A stretch of 51,214 nucleotides of DNA from Candidatus Thorarchaeota archaeon SMTZ1-45 (GCA_001563335.1 LRSL01000072.1:1-51214); one strand, 5' to 3'. Positions 34,464 through 43,348 are shown, counted from the first letter of the stretch. Translations and numbers: made by a program. The notes: generated from the letters alone by a model not told the origin.

Positions 34464-35972
34464 TCAGAGTTCAATGTCAACATAACTAACAGTGCCCTTG
34501 CTAGAACGATAGATGATACCTTGCTTTTCTAGCTCATCCATCGCATTCTCAAACTCCTCCTCACTTATACCTATTTCCGCGGCTTTCGTTAGTAGATCAT
34601 TCAATGGTACATCTTTCCCTATAGTTTCTGACATTCGTTGCAACAATAACAGAAATTTGCTTGCAGGAGGTATTGTGGGGTCTAGGGGGAGTTCTATTGG
34701 TTTATCCATTATGTCTTCTTCAGATTCTTCTATAGATTTCTTCTGAGCTCCAAGAAGAGCGCTCAGAAGTGTCGATTTATCTTTCTCTCCAAAGATGGTT
34801 TCTTCTCCTGATAATGGAGGCGACATAAGATCTGAGAGTGATACACCAATAGGCTCAGGAGAATCTTCTACTTCGATAGATTTAGGTTCAACAGATACTT
34901 TCCGCATAATTTCATGCATTGGATCGACCTTCTCTATCTCAATTCCTAGCCATTCAGAGTCAAGGTCTTTGTTGGCTTGAGCTGCTTTTAGTAGCTGAGT
35001 TCGGTATTGTTTCTCCAATTTCTTTCTTTGTTCTTTAAGAGTCGAATCATGGCATTTTATTGAACCAAGTAATAGGAGAGTTCTTTCTGCTTGTCCTCGT
35101 ACTCTGGTATGCGTTTCCTTCACGAGAAAACTCAAGATTTTAGATATTGCAGAGAATCTCGAATTTCGAATATTGAGTTTTTCCAGAAGTGCTTGCTTTA
35201 CCCGCCAGTTTGAATCGCCAACCAACTCCAATACAAAACCTGAAGTAGTCTTTATACCAGCACCTGATATTGCTGATGCAATCTCTACTCTCTCTTGCCA
35301 TTTACTACCCTTCAGAAATGCAGAAAGATGAATGTATGTTGTTTGGTCTACAATTCCACAAATGTATGGAAGTATATCCCTTCTCTTTTTTGATGCAATA
35401 TCTACTAGAAGTTTGATTAACTTCTTTCGTGTCTTTTCTGGAAATATTCGAAGTGGTGCAACTGCCCCAAGAGATATGTCGTCAATGTTCTCTCGAATTT
35501 GGCCTGTGACCCATCTACGACCGGGTTCACCCAAAAACCTCATCAGTGCAAAAACAGTTGGCTGGTGTCCTTTCCCAAGATTCTCCAAGGCATCAATCCA
35601 TCTCTTTTGTTCTTGTCTGGATTCCGGTCCACCAGTTTGAGAGAACATCTCATGAATGCCTTGAAGGACTTGTTCTCTCTCTACAGGATTCAAGATTTTT
35701 AGATTATTAAAAAGCTCTGATATGTAAGGTCCAAATACACTTTTGCCAGCTACAGTGAATGCAGCTTGCTTCACATTCTGGTCATTAGCATCAAGTAGCT
35801 CCATGGCTTTAGGAAGAAGCGATCTATAGGTACTATGAGAAGCAAGTCTTCCCACGGCATCATACATAGTTCCTAAATCTGGCGAGTCGATATCATAAGC
35901 AATTTTCTTCAGCTCTTTGAGTGCCTTTATTTCTAGAGCTTGATAATCCAGGGAGTCCTTCTTTATACTCAC
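34464..35972 (-). CDS. HEAT-like helical repeat protein with C-terminal winged helix
   Basis: 502 residues, soluble. Residues about 10-330 are paired helices with HEAT-like features (LLDANDQNVKQAAFTVAGK, LVGDSNWRVKQALLEKLN, TRVRGQAERTLLLLGS). A disordered acidic linker (about 365-430) follows. The last ~65 residues form a winged helix (KFLLLLQRMSETIGKDVPLN, GISEEEFENAMDELEKQGIIY) that looks like the C-terminal domain of archaeal MCM helicases. Interaction scaffold on DNA or on a replication/repair protein is possible, by inference only. The start overlaps the upstream gene by four bases (operon). Confidence 0.75.
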   Translation of the reverse strand: MSIKKDSLDYQALEIKALKELKKIAYDIDSPDLGTMYDAVGRLASHSTYRSLLPKAMELLDANDQNVKQAAFTVAGKSVFGPYISELFNNLKILNPVEREQVLQGIHEMFSQTGGPESRQEQKRWIDALENLGKGHQPTVFALMRFLGEPGRRWVTGQIRENIDDISLGAVAPLRIFPEKTRKKLIKLLVDIASKKRRDILPYICGIVDQTTYIHLSAFLKGSKWQERVEIASAISGAGIKTTSGFVLELVGDSNWRVKQALLEKLNIRNSRFSAISKILSFLVKETHTRVRGQAERTLLLLGSIKCHDSTLKEQRKKLEKQYRTQLLKAAQANKDLDSEWLGIEIEKVDPMHEIMRKVSVEPKSIEVEDSPEPIGVSLSDLMSPPLSGEETIFGEKDKSTLLSALLGAQKKSIEESEEDIMDKPIELPLDPTIPPASKFLLLLQRMSETIGKDVPLNDLLTKAAEIGISEEEFENAMDELEKQGIIYRSSKGTVSYVDIEL

Positions 35973-36769
35973 TTTTTCTTCGTCCTCCCTTTCTTTTTCT
36001 TTGGTGTTTTCTTCGATTTCTTTTTCTTTATCCCTGACTTTTCATCTAGAAAATCTGCAAGTGGTGATTGTGCAATTTTTTCCTTGGGTCGTCTACTTGG
36101 AATTTCTTTTCTATCTCGTTCTTTCTCAACTGGAACACCATTCAAAGTGATTTGCTCTGTTGGAATTGGTCCTGTAATCGATGAACTTCTGTCTATCTCG
36201 AGCTCAACAAGAAAATGGTCATATGATTCCAATATTGAAGGGATTCTTGGATCGCTCATTTCGATTCTTGTTTCCATGACCTTTTCTTCTCTAAGAAATC
36301 GACTGCCAAGTTTGTTTTTCTCCAAAGAGCTCAAATCTAGTATCTGTTTCTTCTTAGCTTCCTTCTTGATTCTCGGTTTTGCTTTCCTAAAGATTTCTAA
36401 TTCAACATCTTCCATTTCAGAAACGAAAAAGCCTAATCCATCTCGCTTGAGTCCTGAAGGAATTAGGAATCTAGTCTTCCTCTTTTTGATTAGGTCCCCA
36501 ACGTGTTCAATACAGATGTTTCTGACCTTTCTTCTTCCTTCCTCCCAAGCGGACTCTTTTATAAAGTGATCAATGAGTTCAGATGTGGGAATATCTACTG
36601 CAATACTCAATGAAAGTATCTCAAAAGCGCCAAAAACTGCATCACGCATTAGGATTAGAGTTTCAGTCACATCTTTTTTTGGATGCTCTTTTGTCCAATA
36701 TTTCTCAATGTCCTTATAGATAGTGTGCCATGGATTTGCATTCTTGTCTGAAAAATAACCCTTCATCAT
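35969..36769 (-). CDS. Unrecognised protein with Lys-rich tail (N terminus may extend to 36868)
   Basis: 266 residues from ATG 36769. A helical N-terminal domain (WHTIYKDIEKYWTKEH, FGAFEILSLSIAVDIPTSELIDHF) is followed by a mixed region. A 20-residue tail of almost pure Lys (IKKKKSKKTPKKKKGRTKKK) suggests nucleic-acid binding. No family is recognised. The frame stays open and protein-like for 33 more codons upstream, to a CTG at 36868 with GGAGG 9 nt before it. The ATG at 36769 has no ribosome site. It overlaps the HEAT-like gene by four bases, so they are one operon. Confidence 0.72.
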   Translation of the reverse strand: MMKGYFSDKNANPWHTIYKDIEKYWTKEHPKKDVTETLILMRDAVFGAFEILSLSIAVDIPTSELIDHFIKESAWEEGRRKVRNICIEHVGDLIKKRKTRFLIPSGLKRDGLGFFVSEMEDVELEIFRKAKPRIKKEAKKKQILDLSSLEKNKLGSRFLREEKVMETRIEMSDPRIPSILESYDHFLVELEIDRSSSITGPIPTEQITLNGVPVEKERDRKEIPSRRPKEKIAQSPLADFLDEKSGIKKKKSKKTPKKKKGRTKKK

Positions 36770-36980
36770 ATCTGCAACTGCATTAATATCGCCGCGTCTG
36801 CTGAGCTCGCATATCTTGTGAACATAAGCCAGTCGTCTAGACTTTGCAGATGCACGTTTCCTACTCAGGGCATTCAGCCTCCAGACTCATCCATTTGAAT
36901 CAGAGAGGGCTATTTCCCTTTTGTGTTGTTGTATTGTTTTGATCAACATCGTCGATGATTGCATTACTGTATCAGTTTCA

Positions 36981-37520
36981 CTAATTCCGTTTCAGCCTTT
37001 TCATCTCTTTCTCAACACGTTCTTTCTCTACAATTAAAGAACGACCCTCATCAACTAACGCTGCCATCTCTTCTCGATATTTCTTCTTTGTGATGAACTT
37101 GCTATTGAGCTGAGCTTCAAGTGTTGCACGTCTTTTCTTGATTTCCTGCAAAGCACTATCAATGGAACGATGTCGAACTCTCAGCATCAATAAATTCTTT
37201 CCATCTTGATCCTTTATTTTTGCATCACTAATTGTTTTAGGAGCTTTTCTTACCGTGGCTATTGACTCTCCAAGCTCCTTTTTTGCAGGACTAACTAAGA
37301 CTTGGGGTGGTTTGACCTTTGGTTCTTTTGGTATCGTTTTTTTAGGAGCTGTCTTGACAGGATTGACGACCGTGTCTTTTTTTGCTTGAGAGGTCTTTGT
37401 TTCTTCTTTTGTGAACTTGAGAGTTCTCCCCTCTTCTTTTGCCATCTTCTCCAGACTTTCTTTGTATCTCTTTAACCTTTCTTCAGGAGAATGTTCATAT
37501 GGCAAGGTAGAATCGCTCAC
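36981..37520 (-). CDS. Charged coiled-coil protein
   Basis: 179 residues, very rich in Lys and Glu. The N-terminal half is low in complexity (KPV/KTAPKKT-type Pro-Lys stretches) and probably disordered. The last ~70 residues form a long coiled coil (SIDSALQEIKKRRATLEAQL, REEMAALVDEGRSLIVEKE). No known domain. It begins with GTG at 37520 and precedes the Lys-rich and HEAT-like genes by 112-211 bp on the same strand, which suggests a three-gene transcript. Function unknown. Confidence 0.68.
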   Translation of the reverse strand: MSDSTLPYEHSPEERLKRYKESLEKMAKEEGRTLKFTKEETKTSQAKKDTVVNPVKTAPKKTIPKEPKVKPPQVLVSPAKKELGESIATVRKAPKTISDAKIKDQDGKNLLMLRVRHRSIDSALQEIKKRRATLEAQLNSKFITKKKYREEMAALVDEGRSLIVEKERVEKEMKRLKRN

Positions 37521-37625
37521 TCTTAAACTGATTTCGAAACTGATAATGGCTCACTGAATCTTTTCTTCACGTAGTCTTTTAATGATTCTCCAGATTTAAC
37601 CTTCCAAGAATTTCAATTGGTGCCA

Positions 37626-38819
37626 TCAATAGAATGAGGGAGCTGTTTCTGTGACAGTTGAAGGACCTTTCTGCTTGTTTGTCTCTTTAGGTGCCAATAC
37701 TTCTATCAGCTTATAATTCTGAGATCCCATCCCAAGTTTCTCTGCATAATCTAGGGTTATGTATGGATTCTTCATAGGTCCATGCATCTTTTGAAATGGG
37801 TGCAAATCTTCTCCTTTATGAAGTCTGACAAAGGGAGGCATCATATTCTCGATTATCTTCTGTTTCCCAATAAGATCCAGACTCGCTCTTTCAACTGCAA
37901 CAATATCCCGACTACCAAGAACTCCTATATCATTCAAGACATTTGGTAGTCCGAATCCCCAGCAGTCACAGAAAGGAGTGATATTGATTGCGAAGTTGAG
38001 AAAGAATTTTTTATCTTCATCATATTGCTTGAGTACCTCGTTTGCTCCAATAGCCATTAATTCTTGAAATAGTGAGAAGTTCTCCTGCTTGATTTGAAGA
38101 CAGCCAACATTTTTGTCTATCTTTAAACAATCTAAACACTGATGGCACATACCTAAATCGAGTGTAAGCTTGTGTTTCTTGTCATCATATTTGATGTATC
38201 CATCTTCGCATGCATCTACTAGCTTCTTAGCATGCTCAGGAGTGCATTTGTCAGCATTCCAATACGGCAATGATTGTTCAACACCGTGTATCTTGGTCCA
38301 TCTTGAAGGACCATGATATCCTCCTAATGCGATGTTCTTGATAGCACCTCCAAAACCACAAGTGTTGTGTCCTTTGACATGAGTTAGATCAATGAGTGCA
38401 TCAGCATCGTGGAGGACACCGCCCATCTCTAAGGTTTTCACATTATGGAAATCTGCCTTGAATGTGTATGTATACGAGTCTTTCACACCAGCGATTGGAA
38501 TTAAGGGACATCCGCAGGTCTCTTGAGTGTATCCTCTTTCTGCAGCATTGTATACTGCAGTAGGATTATCTGTGATAAACGGATATCCCCCGACTTCCTT
38601 GACTGCCTTGACAATACGCCTAACAAAGAACACTGGAACTGTTTGGTAACCATCTCGAAATCCCAAATGCATCTTGATAGCGACTTTGTCCTTCTTCTTG
38701 ATTGTCGAGAAATCAAGCATTTTGATGACTTCATCAACTTTTGCTGCAAAAGCTGCCCATTCCGCTGTATTTCCTGGTATCACTGATCCAAAATATACTT
38801 CAGCTGGTTCTGAATTCAT
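37626..38819 (-). CDS. DUF362-family iron-sulfur protein
   Basis: 397 residues. DUF362 features: VAIKMHLGFRDGYQTVPVFFVRRIV near the N terminus, DNPTAVYNAAERGYT, DLTHVKGHNTCGFGGAIKNIALG and a cysteine-rich part with CHQCLDCLK and VGCLQI, which could hold an iron-sulfur cluster. Later come CDCWGFGLPNVLNDIG and a C-terminal tail. The family is found beside radical and redox enzymes, but its reaction is unproved. The ATG at 38819 has a TATA-like TTTTAAC about 25 nt upstream, so a leaderless message is likely. Confidence 0.9.
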   Translation of the reverse strand: MNSEPAEVYFGSVIPGNTAEWAAFAAKVDEVIKMLDFSTIKKKDKVAIKMHLGFRDGYQTVPVFFVRRIVKAVKEVGGYPFITDNPTAVYNAAERGYTQETCGCPLIPIAGVKDSYTYTFKADFHNVKTLEMGGVLHDADALIDLTHVKGHNTCGFGGAIKNIALGGYHGPSRWTKIHGVEQSLPYWNADKCTPEHAKKLVDACEDGYIKYDDKKHKLTLDLGMCHQCLDCLKIDKNVGCLQIKQENFSLFQELMAIGANEVLKQYDEDKKFFLNFAINITPFCDCWGFGLPNVLNDIGVLGSRDIVAVERASLDLIGKQKIIENMMPPFVRLHKGEDLHPFQKMHGPMKNPYITLDYAEKLGMGSQNYKLIEVLAPKETNKQKGPSTVTETAPSFY

Positions 38820-38876
38820 AATCTTACAAACTGAATTTCATAGTTAAAATGGTTCCTGATTAAACAATGACGTGCA

Positions 38877-38944
38877 GAGAAAGGATGCAACATGGAAGAA
38901 AGACCACTAGGGATGTTACATAGAAGAAGGTTACATCCTTTCTC
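38877..38944. repeat. 68-bp inverted repeat with internal direct repeat
   Basis: Arms of 15 bp (38877-38891 and 38930-38944; GAGAAAGGATG...AAC) match with a single mismatch. Inside, GGATG...CATGGAAGAA (from 38883) repeats as GGATG...CATAGAAGAA from 38911. It lies in the 270-bp gap between the EMC3-like gene and the DUF362 gene, in the 5' region of the latter. It could be a leader structure, a small RNA or an operator. A 65-codon minus-strand frame crosses it (38816-39013) but looks like chance. Confidence 0.5.
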
Positions 38945-39089
38945 ATGTCCCCGCGACCGAAATTCAGAGTTGATTCCATGGGGAACCGCAACAATGTAAA
39001 CTCGATCTTTCAATAAAAAGGAGATGAAGCACGTAACCTTTGTGTCCTGTTTGGCACAACGCAGCGCTCATAGGAAGTTGTGATTATCC

Positions 39090-39638
39090 TCATGTGGTTA
39101 TGGAGAGACCAAAAGGTCTCCTAATAAGATTCCCAAGACCTAGGCTGACTAGAAAATACCAAGACCAGAAGAAAAGTCCGAATCCACTTCCTTGAACATT
39201 CATTCCTATCCATCCATCTAGAAATGGTAGAACCTCTTGAATATTGAATGGTATGATCGCTACTGGATTTCCTTGAAATAAGAAGTTAAGAATTCCAAAG
39301 ACGATTATCAATGGAATATAGAACATACACATAGGCTTCATTCTTTGTGACATCATTGCACTATTGAGCCTCATGATTCTTCCCTGATCATCCATAACTT
39401 GCTGGAGTTCGATTGGATCCATCGTTTGCCTTGCTCTTTTGAACCGCTCCTGCCAAGCCTTTATTTCATCCATGTCTGATTTCATCTTCTCCATGTCTGT
39501 GAATCGCCTAGTAGCCCATATTGATAATAGAGCAAGCCCTATTGATACAAGTAAGATGAAAATGGTTGAGCCCGGCATCACTGCAACAGGTGCTAGAATG
39601 TTGGCCATTGTCTGCAGAAAATCGCTCCAGATGTCCAT
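39090..39638 (-). CDS. EMC3/TMCO1-type (DUF106) membrane insertase
   Basis: 182 residues with three membrane segments: near the N terminus (IFILLVSIGLALLSIWATRRF), at about 103-120 (MCMFYIPLIIVFGILNFLF) and at about 155-172. A cytosolic coiled coil (DMDEIKAWQERFKRARQTMD) lies between the first two. This is the layout of the archaeal Oxa1-superfamily insertase (DUF106), relative of eukaryotic EMC3 and TMCO1 and of YidC, which helps insert membrane proteins at the ribosome. The motif RMKPMCMFYIPL is family-like. It often sits by sec or ribosomal genes, but not here. Confidence 0.9.
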   Translation of the reverse strand: MDIWSDFLQTMANILAPVAVMPGSTIFILLVSIGLALLSIWATRRFTDMEKMKSDMDEIKAWQERFKRARQTMDPIELQQVMDDQGRIMRLNSAMMSQRMKPMCMFYIPLIIVFGILNFLFQGNPVAIIPFNIQEVLPFLDGWIGMNVQGSGFGLFFWSWYFLVSLGLGNLIRRPFGLSITT

Positions 39639-39730
39639 GTTGTTTTCGCCCTAGAGTCCCGTTCATAATGGACGCATTTTAAGGATTGTCTTTGATTCTA
39701 ATTTCCATCTGTATATGTTTCCTTCTTTTC

Positions 39731-41263
39731 TTAGAATCCAAATATTTGTGAATACTTCTGTTCCAAATAGTCTAAAAATGGTTCAGCCGTAAGCTTCTTC
39801 CCTGTAACCTTTTCCATCAAATCTGAAGGATCGTATAGTGCTGAATAATGGTGCACATTCTCCTTCAACCAATTAATCAGAGATTGAATCTCTCCTTTAG
39901 CAACATTTCTCACCCATTCAGGCATATTATGATGTAGTTTTTCAAGTAGCATTCCGTCGTAGATGTTACCTAGAGCATAACTTGGGAAATAACCAAAATA
40001 TCCACTTGCCCAGTGCGTGTCCTGAAGAACGCCTTTTGAATCATCAGGGACATCAATTCCTAGATATTCCCTGTATTTTTCATTCCATACCTGAGGTAAT
40101 TCGGACACCGTAATCTTGTCAGAGAACAAGTCTCGCTCAATCTCAAACCGAATAATGATATGTACTGAATATGTTACCTCATCAGCTTCTATACGGATCA
40201 GTGATGGTTTAACTAGATTCATAGCTTTAATGAAATCTACTTCATCCACTCTTGGGAATGAACCCCCAGTAAACACCTGCAATTTCGGTATATAGAATTG
40301 TAGAAATTCAGGTGATCTACCAATTATATTTTCAACGAATCTAGATTGCGATTCGTGAATTCCGTATGACGCATTCCATCCAACTGGCTGATACTTCCAA
40401 TCCGGATTTAGATTCTGTTCATAGAGTGCATGACCAGCTTCATGAAGAATAGCGTATATTGCAGAGGATAAATTATCTTCATGGTACTTCACAGTAATTC
40501 TTACATCATCATAATAACCTGTTGTAAAGGGATGCTCTACTTCATCGATTCGACCACCTGCATGTTCAGATGTTGTGTCATAACCTACTAGATTTGCCAA
40601 GTCCATGGCTACTCTTCTCTGAACATCAATAGGCACCTTCTGATTTAGGAATGATGAATCGAAACCCTCAGATGCATCAGCACACTTCTTCGTTAGAGGA
40701 ACCAGCCTATCTCTAAGTTGTCCAAAAATTTTGGTTATTTCTGAAGATGTAATTCCTCGCTCAAACTCATCAAGCATGCTATCATAAAGAATTGGAATTT
40801 CTTTTACCTTCATCTCAATCTCTGCACGCTCTCGTGCTAGATCAACAGTTTTCTGAAGTACAGGTTCAAATGATTTCCAATCGTTAGAAGCCTTTGCCTT
40901 TTTCCATGAATCAAGACTAATTGGCTGATGTTTAGCAATTCTTGAAACAAGATCCTCTGGGATTTTTGTTTCCTTGTCATAATCTCGACGTGCCAAGAAG
41001 ACATTCCGAAGCTGAATCACATCCAGTTTATCAGAATCACTCTCTACCTTATCCAATAATCTTCCAATTTCAGGATCTGTCATCTTCTGATGATATAGTT
41101 TCATCAGCACCGACAATTGTTCACTTCTTTGCATCAATCCTTTGGGGGGCATATAGGTTTCGTAGTCCCATCTTATTTGATAAATAACAGAGTTCAAGAG
41201 TATCAGATCTTTTTCCCTGTCCATAAGGTCTTCATAAGCTTCCACTTCTGTCACCCTATTCAT
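39731..41263 (-). CDS. M32-family metallocarboxypeptidase (Taq type)
   Basis: About 510 residues, the usual length. The zinc site is HEAGHALYEQN at about 270-280 (HExxH), followed by family segments GIHESQSRFVENIIGRSPEF (with the third ligand Glu) and ASGYFGYFPSYALGNIYDGML. The N-terminal helical half includes LMDREKDLILLNSVIYQIRWD. These enzymes remove C-terminal residues from peptides in the cytosol. TTG 41269 and ATG 41263 are both open; ATG is assumed. No ribosome site is visible. Confidence 0.95.
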   Translation of the reverse strand: MNRVTEVEAYEDLMDREKDLILLNSVIYQIRWDYETYMPPKGLMQRSEQLSVLMKLYHQKMTDPEIGRLLDKVESDSDKLDVIQLRNVFLARRDYDKETKIPEDLVSRIAKHQPISLDSWKKAKASNDWKSFEPVLQKTVDLARERAEIEMKVKEIPILYDSMLDEFERGITSSEITKIFGQLRDRLVPLTKKCADASEGFDSSFLNQKVPIDVQRRVAMDLANLVGYDTTSEHAGGRIDEVEHPFTTGYYDDVRITVKYHEDNLSSAIYAILHEAGHALYEQNLNPDWKYQPVGWNASYGIHESQSRFVENIIGRSPEFLQFYIPKLQVFTGGSFPRVDEVDFIKAMNLVKPSLIRIEADEVTYSVHIIIRFEIERDLFSDKITVSELPQVWNEKYREYLGIDVPDDSKGVLQDTHWASGYFGYFPSYALGNIYDGMLLEKLHHNMPEWVRNVAKGEIQSLINWLKENVHHYSALYDPSDLMEKVTGKKLTAEPFLDYLEQKYSQIFGF

Positions 41264-41317
41264 GGTCAATACTGAATTGGAGGTCTACACAACATCGTTA
41301 TTTCTGTTCCGCAATAC

Positions 41318-42361
41318 CTACTTCTCTCTTCTTGCAAAGTCAAGAAATAGAATAACACCTCCAGTAATAGTAAGACTTAGACCAATAATAACAGTCCAAT
41401 AGATTAGAAGTAGTATGTTTATGACTCCTGATACAACAAAACAAAGACCAACTATGAACCACCGACGAGTGTTAATGATAATAATACCAATGACTACTAG
41501 GCACAAGCCTATTATGAATGTCCAATAGATGACCTCATCGAGTATTAACACTGAGAAGAGAGTTCCAAAAACTGGTACAAGATTGATGAAACCTCCAGAC
41601 CGAGTAGCTCCTAGTTTTCTAATGCTAATAAAATAAAACAAGAAACCGATGAAGGTTACAAAAGCTCCAAGATAGAGTGCATTGAGCCAAAATATCGGGT
41701 TAACCAAAGCTGGGAGTGACCAAACTTCTTCCGTGATTGCGCCTAATCCAAAGAGAAAGGCTCCAATAATCGAACCCCCTGTTGTGACTTCAAGAGGAGA
41801 GAGTGTTTTCATTGCCTCTTTTCCTATTGAAGAATAAAGACCCCAGGCGAACATAGCTGCTAAGATTATCAGATTACCCACTAGATAATCTAAATTGAAC
41901 TCAAGGAGAGCTTGAATTCCAACAACAAAAACAACTCCCATGAACGCAAGTATAAAACCGATGTATTGCCATGTTTTAGAGAGTCGTTCTTTATGATAGA
42001 TGTGCGCTACTAAACTAACAGTGGCTGGATTAAATCCAGCTATAATCGCTCCTTGCGCTGCAGTAGTTAAACGCATCCCTGTCAGAAATAGAACACCATA
42101 GCCAAAAATGCCTGTCAAACCAACAAAAAATAGGATCTTGAAATTAGACCTTCTGAATATACGTCTTGGTTCTGACTCAGTAATGAAGAGAAGTATTAGG
42201 AAGAGAATACTGGCTGAAAAGAAACGAAAGAAACCAATTGTCATTGGCGGTGCAATCCCAACTAGTATCTTAGCAGAGGGCCAACTACCACCCCAGAATA
42301 CCATGGCCAAAACGAGCATGGCATAATATCTGAGTGAGCTCTTTGTTGGTTCTTCAGACAT
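41318..42361 (-). CDS. DMT/EamA-family transporter with extra C-terminal segments
   Basis: 347 residues. Ten hydrophobic segments in two EamA repeats are typical (AMVFWGGSWPSAKILVG and FFRFFSASILFLILL in the first; FAWGLYSSIGKEAMKTLSPLE and GGFINLVPVFGTLFSVLIL in the second). The usual length is near 300. Here about 50 more residues add two segments that look like copies of the tenth: FIIGLCLVVIGIIIINTRRW, FIVGLCFVVSGVINILLLIY and VIIGLSLTITGGVILFLDFA. Substrate (often amino acids or metabolites) unknown. Confidence 0.88.
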   Translation of the reverse strand: MSEEPTKSSLRYYAMLVLAMVFWGGSWPSAKILVGIAPPMTIGFFRFFSASILFLILLFITESEPRRIFRRSNFKILFFVGLTGIFGYGVLFLTGMRLTTAAQGAIIAGFNPATVSLVAHIYHKERLSKTWQYIGFILAFMGVVFVVGIQALLEFNLDYLVGNLIILAAMFAWGLYSSIGKEAMKTLSPLEVTTGGSIIGAFLFGLGAITEEVWSLPALVNPIFWLNALYLGAFVTFIGFLFYFISIRKLGATRSGGFINLVPVFGTLFSVLILDEVIYWTFIIGLCLVVIGIIIINTRRWFIVGLCFVVSGVINILLLIYWTVIIGLSLTITGGVILFLDFARREK

Positions 42362-42456
42362 CGAGTAGCCCCTGACATAGCGTGCTAGTGCTTAATATAA
42401 ACGGACCTGAATCGGTAAAGCATTACTCGTCACGTTCCTATCGAAGAATTCAAATA

Positions 42457-42483
42457 CGGTTGTGTAAAAATTTTGCACATCCG
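42457..42483 (+). promoter_or_regulatory. 27-bp dyad upstream of thioredoxin gene (copy 2)
   Basis: A 27-bp block beginning CGGTTGTG and ending in CCG, with arms TTGTGTA and TGCACAT around an A/T-rich centre (AAAATTTT). It has the same length and the same arms as 8444-8470 (18 of 27 positions identical, nearly all in the arms). It ends 14 bp before the GTG start codon, so it overlaps the transcript start or the promoter core. Confidence 0.6.
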
Positions 42484-42497
42484 TAAGAGGTGTTTTC

Positions 42498-42953
42498 GTG
42501 TTAAATGACGAAGAGCTAGAAGAAATACGTCGAAGGAAAATGCAGATTCTTATGGAACGGGCTCAGCAAGCTCAAAAGCCCCAACCCTTAGAACCCATGG
42601 CTAATGGTCGCGTGAATCTTTTGACGGATGCAAATTTCTGGCAGACCATTCAAAAGACGAAATTCGCACTTGTTGATTTCTTTGGACAATGGTGCAGCCC
42701 TTGCAAGACTCTCGCATCGATATTCGCTGAGCTAGCTAAAGATTATGAAGGGAAAGTATTTTTCGCGAAAATTGATATTGACCAGAATAGGCGTACAACA
42801 GTTCAGTTTGGTGTACATTCAGTTCCTATGGTTATCGCTTTTAAAGATGGAAAGCCAATTGGGAAGTTGCCTGGTCTTCGACAGTATGCGGATTATGATA
42901 TGGCTCTGGAACAAATGGTAGGCAAAAGTCTTGACGAAAGCAGTTACGTTTAG
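42498..42953 (+). CDS. Thioredoxin with N-terminal helical extension
   Basis: 151 residues. The thioredoxin domain fills about 38-145, with the active site FFGQWCSPCK (Cys66 and Cys69), the buried Asp in DIDQNRRTTVQFGV and the cis-Pro in VHSVPMVIAF. The first ~30 residues are a charged helix (LNDEELEEIRRRKMQILMER) that resembles the N terminus of archaeal PDCD5-like proteins. Cytosolic; it would reduce CcdA and other disulfides. The GTG start has AGAGGTG 6 nt upstream, and a dyad shared with the other thioredoxin-like gene precedes it. Confidence 0.93.
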   Translation: MLNDEELEEIRRRKMQILMERAQQAQKPQPLEPMANGRVNLLTDANFWQTIQKTKFALVDFFGQWCSPCKTLASIFAELAKDYEGKVFFAKIDIDQNRRTTVQFGVHSVPMVIAFKDGKPIGKLPGLRQYADYDMALEQMVGKSLDESSYV

Positions 42954-43063
42954 ATGAAAGAAGAGTTTCCCTTAAATAATTGGTAAATGGTGTGTCCACT
43001 ATATAGATCAAAGAAACCATTGGATTTTAGCTCTGAGATGCTACCTAACATTGTCTGAATTCG

Positions 43064-43348
43064 TTATCGAGCAGGAGCTGATTTTCTAGCTCTAGTGTCT
43101 CGAATGTGAACCTTCCCTGAATGAACCGCACAACTAACGCAATAGTATGAGGTGACTCTGTGTACAGGGATGTAGGCTCCACTTTGCCGAAGCTCTCTTG
43201 CAATCTGTGGTTCTACTGAACTTACACTCTTTGTGTATTTCTTTGCTTTATCTGCGGGAACAATTCGTCCGCATCTTGAGCATTGAACGCCGCCTTTGTG
43301 ACCAGCGCCGCCTTTAGCTCGACCTGCTGATTTTCGTTTCTTTGCCAA
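43064..43348 (-). CDS. rps26e: Ribosomal protein eS26
   Basis: 94 residues. Basic N terminus (KKRKSAGRAKGGAGHKGG), a zinc site made of CSRC (Cys23, Cys26) and YYCVSC (Cys70, Cys73), and the central KYTKSVSSVEPQIARELRQS with PVHRVTSYYC all match eS26. This protein of the small subunit platform is shared by eukaryotes and some archaea, including Asgard and many Thermoproteota. The start is a TTG with GGTGGAA about 11 nt upstream. It stands alone, not in a ribosomal operon. Confidence 0.94.
   Translation of the reverse strand: MAKKRKSAGRAKGGAGHKGGVQCSRCGRIVPADKAKKYTKSVSSVEPQIARELRQSGAYIPVHRVTSYYCVSCAVHSGKVHIRDTRARKSAPAR

Noticed and set aside
35940..36569. 209-codon plus-strand frame rich in Phe and Ser
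   Set aside because: Shadow of the Lys- and Glu-rich minus-strand gene; its composition follows from the complement of AAG/AAA codons.
38816..39013. 65-codon minus-strand frame ending in a 4-base overlap with the DUF362 gene
   Set aside because: No ribosome site, crosses the inverted repeat, and has mixed composition; the overlap could be chance. Conservation would be needed to revive it.
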